Positions 46,101-53,196 are shown, counted from the first letter of the stretch. The stretch is 64,000 nt of DNA from Jiangella alba (GCF_900106035.1 NZ_FNUC01000004.1:868001-932000), one strand, 5' to 3'. The notes: generated by a model from the sequence alone, not told the origin. Made by a program: numbers and translations.

Positions 46101-46359
46101 CGGGGATCTCCACGACGAGGCTGAGCGCGAAGGTGCCCCAGCCCAGCCAGCCGGCGACGACCAGCAATGCCAGGAACAACGCGCCGTCGTCGGGACGAAC
46201 GGCGGCGGCGCGGACGTCGGCCAGCGAGGGCCACTCGCTGGGCAGCGGTGAGCCGCCGGCGGCCCACAGGACCACCGGCACACCCAGGATCAGGGCCGCG
46301 AGGCCGAGCAGTGCCGCCAGGCCACGCAGCACGGCACGCGGTGTCGACGAAGCGATCAC
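43195..46359 (-). CDS. LysM and BTAD domain membrane regulator
   Basis: A 1054-residue protein. About four hydrophobic stretches lie in residues 1-300, between them a LysM domain (HVVVDGDTLWDVAEVRLGDPRRYPEIVAAS). The C-terminal part has a winged-helix plus BTAD-type TPR region (FIALNPGCDSTAIDEAIWPGSAVTKTTRGTAISKLRRWLGTDAAG, YTLRPGIRSDWDEWCDLLPDG, ACHEVALRSLVDGDAWEALRAALLGLSVEPGVELLWRDRLKAEAALGD). Such LysM-BTAD proteins occur in actinobacterial pilus-like loci; their role is not known. The end is a Gly/Ser/Ala tail of short repeats. GTG at 46359 is chosen since GGAGGGG lies 8 bp upstream; the TTG at 46365 would be too close. Confidence 0.82.
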   Translation of the reverse strand: MIASSTPRAVLRGLAALLGLAALILGVPVVLWAAGGSPLPSEWPSLADVRAAAVRPDDGALFLALLVVAGWLGWGTFALSLVVEIPAAIRGRPAPRVPGLRAQQRLVAGLVATVAAVGAGGHVAFAASGAPPPWEPAPPVTTDLVGALPAGTHVVVDGDTLWDVAEVRLGDPRRYPEIVAASAATVQPDGRRLVDADLIVPGWTLTLPATRGELPDTGGPAADGADATGPVGATTGDALVMEAEPGDEPRTEADGSAEGGGSAEGGGSAEADDDGELVRTAGGVGAVLAAALVGVLAARRVREQRHRRPGRRLGGGSPADQRAETELRQAADPVAVDVVDRVLRGLAAKLAQMGRGLPPLRAVRLTKRTLELYLAAPAELPPPFAGTAHGGVWTAPLDEVADVEADVPAPYPSLVTLGHDHDDALVLLDLEQVGALVVDGRAELVRSALAAVAAELATSAWADDLRVTVVGAPALADLDLLDTGRVRHVTDVGRLLDELTVRVADDRLLLATAGVSGLGAARVTQVADATWTPEIVVIAEPLPADQWDRLEALIVTAPRVAVAAVVGSGEPAGPPSRGHRLRGHVPHSGGATWVLRLDGTPERPTAVLDPLGVPIRPQLLDEETRGRFGRLLTAAGTDRPDLEGCGVPMVEISAGDVGEKARPGEAAKARGVAERATGAAPARSDRRRSVEVAGPTLPPATAAPGRALPRLLMLGPVEVRNAAELGEQTKLGQLTELAMFIALNPGCDSTAIDEAIWPGSAVTKTTRGTAISKLRRWLGTDAAGASLLPRTDSGYTLRPGIRSDWDEWCDLLPDGPARAGNAELRAALDLVSGRPFSGRGRRRYTWADHLAQEMIASIVDACHEVALRSLVDGDAWEALRAALLGLSVEPGVELLWRDRLKAEAALGDPGRLLGTIEKLRATAADLGGDLEAETEELIERLRAGGERGDAQGGVRRAGQSGAQSGAQSGAQGADRRVAAAGEPVTSGQPGASGAVATSGEPGASGAVATSGEPGASGAVATSGAPEAPGGSGRRSADGAAGSHGPGRPRSTAGR
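43291..43398. repeat. Three 36-bp tandem repeats in the BTAD gene tail
   Basis: Copies at 43291-43326, 43327-43362 and 43363-43398 are near identical. They encode a 12-residue unit of the form SGEPGASGAVAT (read on the minus strand). In frame. Confidence 0.92.
43449..43484. repeat. Three 12-bp tandem repeats in the same tail
   Basis: GCGCACCGCTCT is repeated three times in a row, encoding repeated SGAQ on the minus strand. This is a second, independent repeat block in the same C-terminal tail. Confidence 0.9.
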
Positions 46360-46535
46360 GTGCAACTCCCCTCCAGCTCACCCGTCTGTTGTCTATGGGT
46401 GCGCTCGGGCCGGCGAATGTGACAGCCGGGGACGGACAAAGCCTTCCAGGATGCACGAGATGTCCCGGTCTTGCACGCGGAATCCAGGAGTCGCCGAAAA
46501 ACGGGCAACCGCTCGACCCGGCTCAACGACCGTTA

Positions 46536-46569
46536 GGGCTAACTTCCGGGCTAACCCCTCGGGCTGAAC
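46536..46569 (+). promoter_or_regulatory. Triple GGGCTAAC repeats upstream of the regulator
   Basis: GGGCTAAC occurs at 46536-46543 and 46548-46555, and a variant GGGCTGAAC at 46561-46569, 12-13 bp apart, in the gap between the divergent BTAD gene (46359) and the regulator at 46614. They could be binding sites spaced about one helical turn apart. Confidence 0.4.
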
Positions 46570-46613
46570 TTCTGCGTGTCATCACCCCTCCGATCCGCGT
46601 TGGGAGCCCGCTG

Positions 46614-47399
46614 GTGAACACGCTCGCCATCCCCGCCCACTCGTCCGTTCTCGTCACCGACCAACTCAATGCCGAATGGCGCCGGCTCGGCGCTCGCCCC
46701 ATCCCGAAGCGCTGGCCGCTGCCCGCCCTCGCCGACTGCACGGTCCTGGCCGATGCCGCCGACGTCATCGGGCGCACGCGCCGAGATCAACCCTCCGTCG
46801 CCGACGATCTCCTCATCGGCCTGCTCGACCAACGCACCGAGCGCGACGACCACCTCGCCGGCCGCCTCGTCCTCCAGGTCATGCTCGGACGCGCCATCCG
46901 GCTCGCCCGCCGCGCCCACCGGTTCGGCATGCCCGGGGTCCGCGGCGACCTCCCGCAGCTCACCGGCGCCGCCGTGGCCGCGCTGTGGCACGCCATCGCG
47001 ACGTACCCGGTCGACCGACGGCGGCACAAGGTCTCGGTGAACCTCTGCATGGACGCCCTGCGCTACTTCAACCTGTCGCTGGCCGACGACGCGCCCGACC
47101 TCGTCGACCCCACCGTCCTCGACACCGCCGAACCGCTGTTCCACCAGGCTCCGGCACCGGTCGTCGAGGTGTTCGCCACGCTGACCTGGGGCATCAGCAA
47201 GCAGATCATCACCGCCGACGACGCCGAGCTTCTGGTGCGCGTCTACTGCCCGCTGCCCGGCCAGCAAGGCGGCGCCCACCTCGTCGCCCGCGAGCTCGGG
47301 CTGTCCCCCGGAGCCGTCCGGCAGCGCTGCAGCCGGGCGATCCAGCGGCTCTCCACCGCCGTCCAGGACCACGGACCGGCGCTGACCACGGCGGCCTGA
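46614..47399 (+). CDS. Sigma-like HTH regulator (family uncertain)
   Basis: A 261-residue protein. The last 45 residues form a sigma-region-4-like HTH (GGAHLVARELGLSPGAVRQRCSRAIQRLSTAV). The N-terminal 150 residues (DHLAGRLVLQVMLGRAIRLARRA, AAVAALWHAIATYPVDRRRHKVSVNLCMDALRYF) resemble a degenerate sigma region 2, without a clear core-binding motif. I do not assign it to a group. A GTG at 46614 with TTGGGAG 8 bp upstream is chosen. It precedes the SAF and TadZ-like genes by 40 bp and probably controls or belongs to the same locus. Confidence 0.65.
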   Translation: MNTLAIPAHSSVLVTDQLNAEWRRLGARPIPKRWPLPALADCTVLADAADVIGRTRRDQPSVADDLLIGLLDQRTERDDHLAGRLVLQVMLGRAIRLARRAHRFGMPGVRGDLPQLTGAAVAALWHAIATYPVDRRRHKVSVNLCMDALRYFNLSLADDAPDLVDPTVLDTAEPLFHQAPAPVVEVFATLTWGISKQIITADDAELLVRVYCPLPGQQGGAHLVARELGLSPGAVRQRCSRAIQRLSTAVQDHGPALTTAA

Positions 47400-47439
47400 C
47401 CAGCCGGGACCCCACCGCGGCGATCCGAGAGGAGACCTC

Positions 47440-48135
47440 ATGACGCAGACCATCCGGCCCGATACCGCCGACGACCCGTTCGACCAGCCCTTCGACGCCG
47501 GGTTCGACCCTCCGGGCCCGCCCGTGCGGCGTTACCGGCGGCGGCCCGCGCTCATCGGGCTGGGCGTCGGTCTGCTGGCCACGTGCGGTGCGGGCGCGGC
47601 CTACCTGGCGCAGACGTCCGGCGACACCGTCCCCGTGCTGGCCGTCACCGACACCGTGCACCGGGGCGAGGTGCTCGACGCCTCCCGGCTCACCACGGCG
47701 CGGGCGGCGCCCGATCCAGCGGTGCGGCCGGTCGCGGCGAGCCGGCTCCCTGACGTCGTCGGGCAGCGCGCCAGCACCGATCTGCCGGCCGGCACGCTGC
47801 TCACCGACGGCGCGCTCACCACGGCCGACGTCCCGGCGGCCGGGCAGAGCGTGGTCGGCGTCGCGGTCACCGAGGCGCAGCTGCCGCAGTCCGACCTCCT
47901 CCCGGGCGACCACGTCCGTGTCTTCGGCACGCCTAGCCTCGGCGACGCTCCGCCGTCCGAACCGCCCCGCTCGGTCGCGGCCACGGTGGTCGGCGTCTCC
48001 GCCGTCCTCGACTCCGGGCACGTGGTGGTCGACGTCGTGGTCGCCGACGACATCGCCGGCACGCTGGTCGCGAAGGCCGCCACCGGGCGAGTGGCCATCG
48101 TGCTCGACGCCGCGCAGGGCGGTGACGACCGATGA
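47440..48135 (+). CDS. SAF domain protein (CpaB/RcpC-like)
   Basis: A 231-residue protein with one transmembrane helix (about 36-56, ALIGLGVGLLATCGAGAAYLA) and an SAF domain: VLAVTDTVHRGEVLDASRLTTARA, RQVVGQRASTDLPAGTLLTD-like pattern (GQRASTDLPAGTLLTDGAL) and VGVAVTEAQLPQSDLLPGDHVRVF. SAF proteins of the CpaB type take part in assembling Flp/Tad pili. The stop overlaps the next ATG (ATGA), so it is coupled to the TadZ-like ATPase. The ATG has GAGAGGAG upstream. Confidence 0.82.
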   Translation: MTQTIRPDTADDPFDQPFDAGFDPPGPPVRRYRRRPALIGLGVGLLATCGAGAAYLAQTSGDTVPVLAVTDTVHRGEVLDASRLTTARAAPDPAVRPVAASRLPDVVGQRASTDLPAGTLLTDGALTTADVPAAGQSVVGVAVTEAQLPQSDLLPGDHVRVFGTPSLGDAPPSEPPRSVAATVVGVSAVLDSGHVVVDVVVADDIAGTLVAKAATGRVAIVLDAAQGGDDR

Positions 48136-48608
48136 CGGTGCTCGCGTTCACCTCCGTCCGCGGCGCTCCCGGCGTCACCACGACCACCCTGGTCGCCGCG
48201 TTGACCTGGCCGCGTCCAGTGCTGCTGGTCGAGGCCGATGTCGCCGGCAGCAGCAGTATCAAGGCGGGTCACCTGCGTGGCGAGGTCGACCACGAGCGCG
48301 GCCTCATCAACCTCGCGCTCGCCCACCGCAACGGCGCACTGAGCCCTCGCACGTTGCGCGGGCAGACCATCGCCCTCACCGACGACGGCGCGCGGCTCGC
48401 CCTCCCCGGACTGGCCACGAAGGCCCAGGCCGCGAGCCTCACCGACGACTTCTGGGCCACGCTCGCCTCCCTGCTGCGCGGTGTCACGCGGCACGGCATC
48501 GACGTCCTCGTCGACGGCGGACGCCTCGGCATGCGGCACGGCCCCGACGCCCTGCTCCGCACGGCCGACCTCCTCGCCGTGGTGTGCCGAACCAGCCTCG
48601 ACGACCTT
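48132..48608 (+). pseudogene. TadZ/ParA-like ATPase cut by prophage
   Basis: The 5' portion of a ParA-superfamily ATPase. Its P-loop is the variant VRGAPGVTTTT in place of GKGGVGKTT, and VLLVEADVAGSS, LATKAQAASLTDDFWATL and VLVDGGRLG follow, all features of TadZ/CpaE-like proteins. About 159 host codons remain, to VVCRTSLDD; the frame then runs into phage DNA and stops at 48668. The intact gene would probably continue on the far side of the prophage, beyond this window. The gene is coupled to the SAF gene. If the prophage can excise, the gene would be restored. Confidence 0.78.
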
Positions 48609-48636
48609 AGAACTTACAAGTGCGATACTAGCGCAC
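48590..48636. other. Left prophage junction (attL)
   Basis: The host ATPase frame ends near 48608, and the composition changes to AACTTACAAG and GATACTAG just after. The serine integrase starts at 48637. The crossover core must lie in this stretch, perhaps around CTCGACGACCT. attR lies outside the window, so the exact core is not visible. Confidence 0.65.
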
Positions 48637-50154
48637 ATGGAGACCTTCGCAGCCCTGGTGGCCCGTGAGTACCTGCGCGTCTCGCTCGACCGGCGCGGCG
48701 GCGCCAGCGTCAAGCGGCAGCACGCCGACAACAGCGAGGCCGCCGACCGCAACGGCTGGCGGCTGGGCGAGCCGTACGACGACAACGACCGCCGGGCGTC
48801 GCGCTACAGCGACAACGCCCGCGAGGACTTCACGCGGCTGGTCGAGGACTTGGAGGCCGGTCGGTTCGGCGCGCAGATCCTGATCCTCTGGGAGTCCTCC
48901 CGTGGGTCGCGGAAGGTGTGGGAGTGGGTCAGGCTCATCGACGCCTGCGAGGCCGCCGCCGTCCAGATCTTCGTCACCTCGCACCGGGACGGGCGCGGCG
49001 TGCTCTACGACCCGGCGGACGGCCACGACCGACGCACGCTGTTGACTGACGCCGTGGACGCTGAATACGAAAGCTCCAAGATCAGCAACCGGACCAAGAG
49101 CGAGAACCGCCAGCGGGCCGCCGACGGCCAGCCGCACGGCCGCTGCCCGTTCGGCTACAAGCGCGTCTACGAGTTCACGACCGTCGAGGGCAAGCAGGTC
49201 CGCACGTTCCGCCAGCTCCCGGACGAGGACGAGTCGCCCATGGTCGTCCAGCTCTTCGACCTGCTCCTAGAAGGCGTGTCGCTCAACGAGATCGAACGCC
49301 GCTTCAAGGCCGACGGGTGGGTGAGCCGGAACGGCGTCCCGTTCAGCGCACAGAACCTGCGTGGCATGGCCCTCAACCCGGCGTACTCCGGGCGCCGCAT
49401 CCACGTGCCCGGCCGGAAGGGTGGGCGGGCGCGCATGGACGAGGGCACGGTGACACAGGGCAACTGGCCCGCGCTGGTGCCGCCGGAGAAGTTCGACCGG
49501 GTGCAGGCCAAGCTCCGTGACCCGGCCCGGCAGACCAGCCGTCCCGGGCGCGGCAAACACCTTCTGTCGATGATCGGCAAGTGCGCCGTCTGCGGGTCCG
49601 TGATCGTCGTGCGGGCGACGCGCAAGGGTGACCACCTGGACTACTACTGCCGTGAGCGTGGCTGCGTGCGGGTGGACTACGACCAGCTCAACCAGTACGC
49701 CACGGGGGCGATCCTGGGCTACCTGTCCAGGGCCGACGTCTTCGACGCCATGCGGGAGTCCGATGCCGAGGCGTCCGTCGAGCTGGCCGCCGCTCGTGCT
49801 GCGGTCGCAGCCGTCCGTGCGGAGCTGGTGGAGCTGGAAGCCGGGGTGTCGGCCGGTCGGCTGAGTGTGGCCTTCGCGGGCAAGGTGGAGGGCGGCATGC
49901 GTGCCCGCCTGGAAGCCGCTGAGGCCCGCGAGCGGGAGCTGCAGACGCCCACCCAGCTCCGGGACCTCATCGAGCCCGGGGAGGGCGTGGCGCGCTCCTG
50001 GGCGTCCTTGGAGATGCCCGCCAAGCGCGAGGTCGCCCGGCTGCTGCTGTCGCCCGCCTGGATCGGTGAGCTGCGGGTGCACACGGCCGCTGGGAAGCGG
50101 TGGCGCCACCGGGAGCTGAACGAAGAGCGGGTGACCTTCTCGCAGGCCGCTTGA
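48637..50154 (+). CDS. int: Large serine integrase
   Basis: A 505-residue recombinase. The catalytic resolvase domain starts EYLRVSLD with nucleophile Ser16, followed by RFGAQILILWESSRGSRKVWEW. The recombinase domain (RCPFGYKRVYEF, SPMVVQLFDLLLEGVSLNEIERRFKADGW) and a zinc ribbon (CAVCGSVIVV ... YYCRERGC) follow, then a coiled-coil segment (AARAAVAAVRAELVELEAGVSAGRLS). It joins attP and attB one way; excision usually needs a directionality factor, none of which I recognise. The ATG at 48637 lies 7 bp after GATACT, so the message may be leaderless. It sits directly at attL. Confidence 0.95.
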   Translation: METFAALVAREYLRVSLDRRGGASVKRQHADNSEAADRNGWRLGEPYDDNDRRASRYSDNAREDFTRLVEDLEAGRFGAQILILWESSRGSRKVWEWVRLIDACEAAAVQIFVTSHRDGRGVLYDPADGHDRRTLLTDAVDAEYESSKISNRTKSENRQRAADGQPHGRCPFGYKRVYEFTTVEGKQVRTFRQLPDEDESPMVVQLFDLLLEGVSLNEIERRFKADGWVSRNGVPFSAQNLRGMALNPAYSGRRIHVPGRKGGRARMDEGTVTQGNWPALVPPEKFDRVQAKLRDPARQTSRPGRGKHLLSMIGKCAVCGSVIVVRATRKGDHLDYYCRERGCVRVDYDQLNQYATGAILGYLSRADVFDAMRESDAEASVELAAARAAVAAVRAELVELEAGVSAGRLSVAFAGKVEGGMRARLEAAEARERELQTPTQLRDLIEPGEGVARSWASLEMPAKREVARLLLSPAWIGELRVHTAAGKRWRHRELNEERVTFSQAA

Positions 50155-50277
50155 CACTCGCCGTTTGAGTGTGACTTTTGTTCGAAGTCGCCTTCCGTTA
50201 CGCTCCGAAATCAGTCGGGATCGCAGGTGCGCTCGTAGATCCTCTGGCGGTCCGGCTGATGCAATTCGGAGGTCGGC

Positions 50278-50496
50278 GTGCCACGCGCTTACCGCATTTC
50301 CCCAGAGGTCGCGTCCCTGTCCAGGCGAGTCAACAGCCTGCATCGGTGGAGTGATGACCCGGCTAAGCTGGCCGAAGCTGAAGAGGCACTGGCCAAGGCA
50401 AAGACGGTGGATTCGATCCGCCGGGCGGTAGAAGCCGCACCCCCGCTGGACTCAGAGACCAGGGATCTCCTCGTCTCCATTGTGAAGTCCGCGTGA
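50278..50496 (+). CDS. Small phage hypothetical protein
   Basis: A 72-residue protein from a GTG at 50278, with GGAGG 6 bp upstream, which supports it as a real gene. The sequence (HRWSDDPAKLAEAEEALAKAKTVDSIRRAVEAAPPLDSETRDLLVSIV) is helical and charged. No family is recognised. It follows the integrase by 123 bp; a small excision factor or regulator is possible by position but not supported by a motif. Confidence 0.6.
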   Translation: MPRAYRISPEVASLSRRVNSLHRWSDDPAKLAEAEEALAKAKTVDSIRRAVEAAPPLDSETRDLLVSIVKSA

Positions 50497-50584
50497 TCTA
50501 GTTAGCAGTTCCCGGGCGTCCATCTGGAATCCCACTTGTTGGTTGTTGTGGTTGAACCCAACCCACCCATTCAAGGGGATAGCC

Positions 50585-50767
50585 ATGTCTCAGGACGCCC
50601 TATTTGAGGGGATCAACAACGCGGTGAAGGCCGTAGGTGTCGTACTGGCGGACTCGCCGGAATTCCACCCGGTTCGCTGGGCGCTGGCCGGTGCAGCCAT
50701 GGAGCTGGAAAAGGCCTGGAGTGCCGCCGAAGCCGAGTTCGGCACCGACCGCCTGTTCGGGGAGTGA
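50585..50767 (+). CDS. Small phage hypothetical protein
   Basis: A 60-residue acidic protein (MSQDALFEGINNAVKAVGVV, PEFHPVRWALAGAAMELEKAWSAAEAEFG). The ATG at 50585 has AAGGGGA 6 bp upstream. It has no motif I recognise. A strong hairpin terminator follows at once. Confidence 0.6.
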   Translation: MSQDALFEGINNAVKAVGVVLADSPEFHPVRWALAGAAMELEKAWSAAEAEFGTDRLFGE

Positions 50768-50772
50768 ATGCG

Positions 50773-50803
50773 AAAGGCCCCGGGAGTCCAGTCCGGGGCC
50801 TTT
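50773..50803 (+). terminator. Hairpin terminator after the small ORF
   Basis: AAAGGCCCCGG (50773-50783) pairs with CCGGGGCCTTT (50793-50803) around a 9-nt loop, giving an A-rich and T-rich base as in intrinsic terminators. Confidence 0.8.
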
Positions 50804-50837
50804 CCGTCACACCGTGATCAATAGAAAGGCTACCACT

Positions 50838-52112
50838 ATGAACTTCCCGCTATTCGCGGATCTCCCCGACGGCGACCGGCAGGCCATCATCACGGAGTTT
50901 GTAAGCCAGGGTGGCGACACCAACAACCGGACTGACCTGATCCAGTGGATTGGGTCCAACAAGCGGCTATACGCCAACCACGAGGCGCTGTATTACACGC
51001 TTGGAGAAGCGCGCGTCACTGGTGGGCCACCGGACGATCTGGCCGCACTCACCTCGGAGGTCCTGGACGAGGTCTACGCGTTCACGGGGCGCTTCATCGC
51101 CTACCCATCGGACGACGCCCACGTGGCCCACGTGCTGTGGATCGCGCACACGTGGCTGATGGACGTGTGGGACTCCACGCCCCGTATCGCGTTCCTCTCG
51201 ACCGAGCCGGGCAGCGGCAAGAGCCGGTGCCTGGAGGTCACAGAGCCACTGGTGCCCAAGGCCGTACACGCCTTCAGCGCGACTCCGGCCTACCTCGTGC
51301 GGAAGATCGCCACCGATCAGGTGACGGTCCTGTTCGACGAGGTGGACACGATCTTCGGCCCGAAGACCAAGGACAACCACGAGGACGTGAGGGCCGTCCT
51401 GAACGCAGGCCATCGGAGGGGCGCCGTCGTCGGTCGCTGCACCAAGGGAGCCAAGGGGCAGATGGTCACGGAGGAGCTGCCTGCCTATGCCGCCGTCGCG
51501 CTGGCTGGGCTTGGCAACCTTCCGGACACCATCCTCACTCGCTCAGTGGTCATCCGCATGCGGCGCCGGTCCACCTCGGAGCAGGTCGAGCCATGGCGTG
51601 AGAGGCGCCACAAGGCCGAGGCAGCGCTCATCGCCAAGCGGCTGGAGGAGTGGTCCAACTTCATCCGGCCGAAGCTCACAGAGCCGGAGATGCCCGAGGG
51701 CATCGAGGACCGCAATGCCGACGTGTGGGAACCGCTCCTGGCTGTTTCGGATCAGGCGAAACACGGTTTCGGCAAGGAATGGCCTCTGACCTCGCGTGTT
51801 TCGGCTGTTTCGCTTGTTTCGCTAGGTGGAGCAGAAGCACAGAGCCTAGGCGTCAAGCTCCTGGACGACATCCGGAATATTTTCAATTCCGTATCTGTGG
51901 ACCGGGTGCCGAGTGAGTGGATGATCACGGCTCTGAACCAGTTGGAGGAGTCGCCCTGGGCCACGATGAAGGGTGGCTCTCTGGATGCCCGGAGGTTGGC
52001 ATATCACCTGCGTAAGTACGACATCGGACCCAAGCAGGTGAGGTTCACCGACGGCAGCCTGAAGGGCTACATGAGGGTGGACTTCGAGGACGCTTGGAGC
52101 CGCTACCTCTAG
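50838..52112 (+). CDS. DUF3631 ATPase, probable replication protein
   Basis: A 424-residue protein. Walker A is EPGSGKS (123-129) and Walker B is VTVLFDEVDTIFG. KTKDNHEDVRAVLNAGHRRG, LAGLGNLPDTILTRSVVIRMRRR (arginine-finger region), and a C-terminal DUF3631 part with RRLAYHLRKYDIGPKQVRF complete it. DUF3631 ATPases occur next to primases in phage and plasmid replication modules; no primase is visible here. The ATG has AGAAAGG 8 bp upstream. A run of TGTTTCG repeats, reading VSAVSLVSLGG, lies within its 3' part and is mirrored downstream. Replication initiation or unwinding is inferred. Confidence 0.8.
   Translation: MNFPLFADLPDGDRQAIITEFVSQGGDTNNRTDLIQWIGSNKRLYANHEALYYTLGEARVTGGPPDDLAALTSEVLDEVYAFTGRFIAYPSDDAHVAHVLWIAHTWLMDVWDSTPRIAFLSTEPGSGKSRCLEVTEPLVPKAVHAFSATPAYLVRKIATDQVTVLFDEVDTIFGPKTKDNHEDVRAVLNAGHRRGAVVGRCTKGAKGQMVTEELPAYAAVALAGLGNLPDTILTRSVVIRMRRRSTSEQVEPWRERRHKAEAALIAKRLEEWSNFIRPKLTEPEMPEGIEDRNADVWEPLLAVSDQAKHGFGKEWPLTSRVSAVSLVSLGGAEAQSLGVKLLDDIRNIFNSVSVDRVPSEWMITALNQLEESPWATMKGGSLDARRLAYHLRKYDIGPKQVRFTDGSLKGYMRVDFEDAWSRYL
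51743..51821 (+). repeat. GAAACA-type iteron cluster A (within DUF3631 gene)
   Basis: TGTTTCG or its complement occurs at 51743, 51757 (inverted), 51797, 51806 and 51815; a shortened GTTTCG is at 51766. The last three have a 9-bp period. The last 32 bp of the block, 51795-51826, match 28 of 32 bases of the reverse complement of 52227-52258. Confidence 0.88.
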
Positions 52113-52440
52113 GACGTTTCCCCTGTTACTGGTGTGTGAGTAGTTAGTTCAAACACTACATATCTGCACTCGGATGAATAAAAAGAAATATGTGGTGTAG
52201 CCGGGTTGAGGGGCCTTCCTTCCATACCTAGCGAAACAAGGGAAACAAGCGAAACACCACAGGTCATCGGGGTGCAGAGGGAAACAGAGTGCCGAAACAT
52301 CCGAAACACAGCAGGAGCGGGTTACGCTTCGAATGGCCGTCCTTGCTAGCGAGGAATGCCCATGGTTGGCGAGACTCCGGGGTCGTGCCCCTACACCACC
52401 CGGCGCGCGACCCCGGCCCAACCATTCCCCAGGAGAGCCA
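52113..52440 (+). other. AT-rich non-coding gap with an inverted repeat, origin candidate
   Basis: 328 bp without a convincing gene. It includes an AT-rich stretch (52130-52200) in an otherwise GC-rich window, with an 11-bp imperfect inverted repeat (ACACTACATAT at 52153-52163 and ATATGTGGTGT at 52188-52198). Iteron cluster B follows. The layout of repeats, AT-rich region and ATPase gene resembles a replication origin. The downstream small genes may be transcribed from here too. Confidence 0.55.
52232..52308 (+). repeat. GAAACA-type iteron cluster B
   Basis: CGAAACA or GGAAACA at 52232, 52241, 52250 (9-bp period), and 52280, 52293 and 52302. The arrangement mirrors cluster A: three copies at a 9-bp period on the side facing the AT-rich gap, a gap of about 30 bp, then three more. 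Confidence 0.88.
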
Positions 52441-52551
52441 ATGAAGCGACAGCCAAAGCAGCGCATCAAGCGCAAGGGCTTGGACCGTGGAAAGGACGCT
52501 GCGTATCACTCGCTGCGTCGGCAGCTCGGTGACAAGAAGAAGGCCTGGTGA
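52441..52551 (+). CDS. Very small basic phage protein
   Basis: A 36-residue Lys/Arg-rich peptide (MKRQPKQRIKRKGLDRGKDA, LGDKKKAW). The ATG at 52441 has AGGAG 6 bp upstream, which supports translation. The sequence is too short for a fold assignment. The strongly basic charge suggests nucleic-acid contact. It is followed 3 bp later by the next gene. Confidence 0.6.
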   Translation: MKRQPKQRIKRKGLDRGKDAAYHSLRRQLGDKKKAW

Positions 52552-52554
52552 CCC

Positions 52555-52794
52555 ATGCGACCCATCCGAGTTGAGTTCGAAGCCGACCCGACAGAACTCA
52601 TCGGGAAGCCGACCATGCACCCCGACTCTGAGGCCCGACTGAAGGCGGGAATCCAGCTCGGTAAGCGCATGGTCGAGGTGGCCCAGGAGAGCGACGCGGA
52701 CACGGTCGTGTACTGGTCTTCACACGGCCCGGTCAAGGACGGCGTTCGGGAAGACGTGTGGGTCATCCGGCGCAGGCGCAGGGTCGAGGACTGA
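52555..52794 (+). CDS. Small phage hypothetical protein
   Basis: A 79-residue protein (RPIRVEFEADPTELIGKPTM, KRMVEVAQESDADTVVYWSSHG, WVIRRRRRVED). No family recognised. It is tightly packed between the 36-residue gene and the HNH gene (2 bp before its GTG), so it belongs to the same transcript. Confidence 0.6.
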   Translation: MRPIRVEFEADPTELIGKPTMHPDSEARLKAGIQLGKRMVEVAQESDADTVVYWSSHGPVKDGVREDVWVIRRRRRVED

Positions 52795-52796
52795 CC

Positions 52797-53105
52797 GTGC
52801 CCGCGACCGGAGCACGCCGACGCTGGACCGGCGAGGTGGTGCGCCGTGCCCGTGCGGTGGTGCGTGCCCGGGGTGCGGTGCAGACGTGCTGGCGCTGTGG
52901 TCGTGCGATCGAGCTGGACCGAGAGCCGTGGGTCTGCGGTCACGTGCACGGGCTGGCTGAGGGCGGGCCGATGCTCGACCCGTCGAACTGGGCAGCAGAG
53001 CACAAGCGCTGCTCGGACAGCAGCGGTGGACGGCTGGGCATGGCACGGATGCGAGCAGCCAAGTCGGGCGGACGAGAGCGAAGGGAGCGGATCAGACGAT
53101 GGTGA
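52797..53105 (+). CDS. HNH endonuclease
   Basis: A 102-residue nuclease. Zinc cysteines C31 and C34 (CWRC), C47, then H49/H51 in CGHVHGLAEGG, N64 in DPSNWAAEHKRC, H69 and C72 form an HNH-type site. HNH proteins beside the terminase help cut concatemeric DNA during packaging in HK97-like phages. The GTG at 52797 is chosen. It lies 91 bp before the terminase, with no small-terminase gene between. Confidence 0.82.
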   Translation: MPATGARRRWTGEVVRRARAVVRARGAVQTCWRCGRAIELDREPWVCGHVHGLAEGGPMLDPSNWAAEHKRCSDSSGGRLGMARMRAAKSGGRERRERIRRW

Positions 53106-53196
53106 TCGTTTTTGAGATCGATGTCCGAAACCCACCCGAAGTCCGCTCCCATTTTTCGCGCAGGCGCATCGTCGCAGGTCAGACAGAGGCCGGCTC

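Noticed and set aside
48628..50343. Minus-strand frames across the integrase
   Set aside because: Antisense shadows without motifs or ribosome sites; they do not supply the missing phage repressor.
52232..52308. CRISPR array or transposon ends in the GAAACA repeats
   Set aside because: The repeats are only 7 bp, without spacers of constant length, and no transposase is present; an iteron reading fits better.
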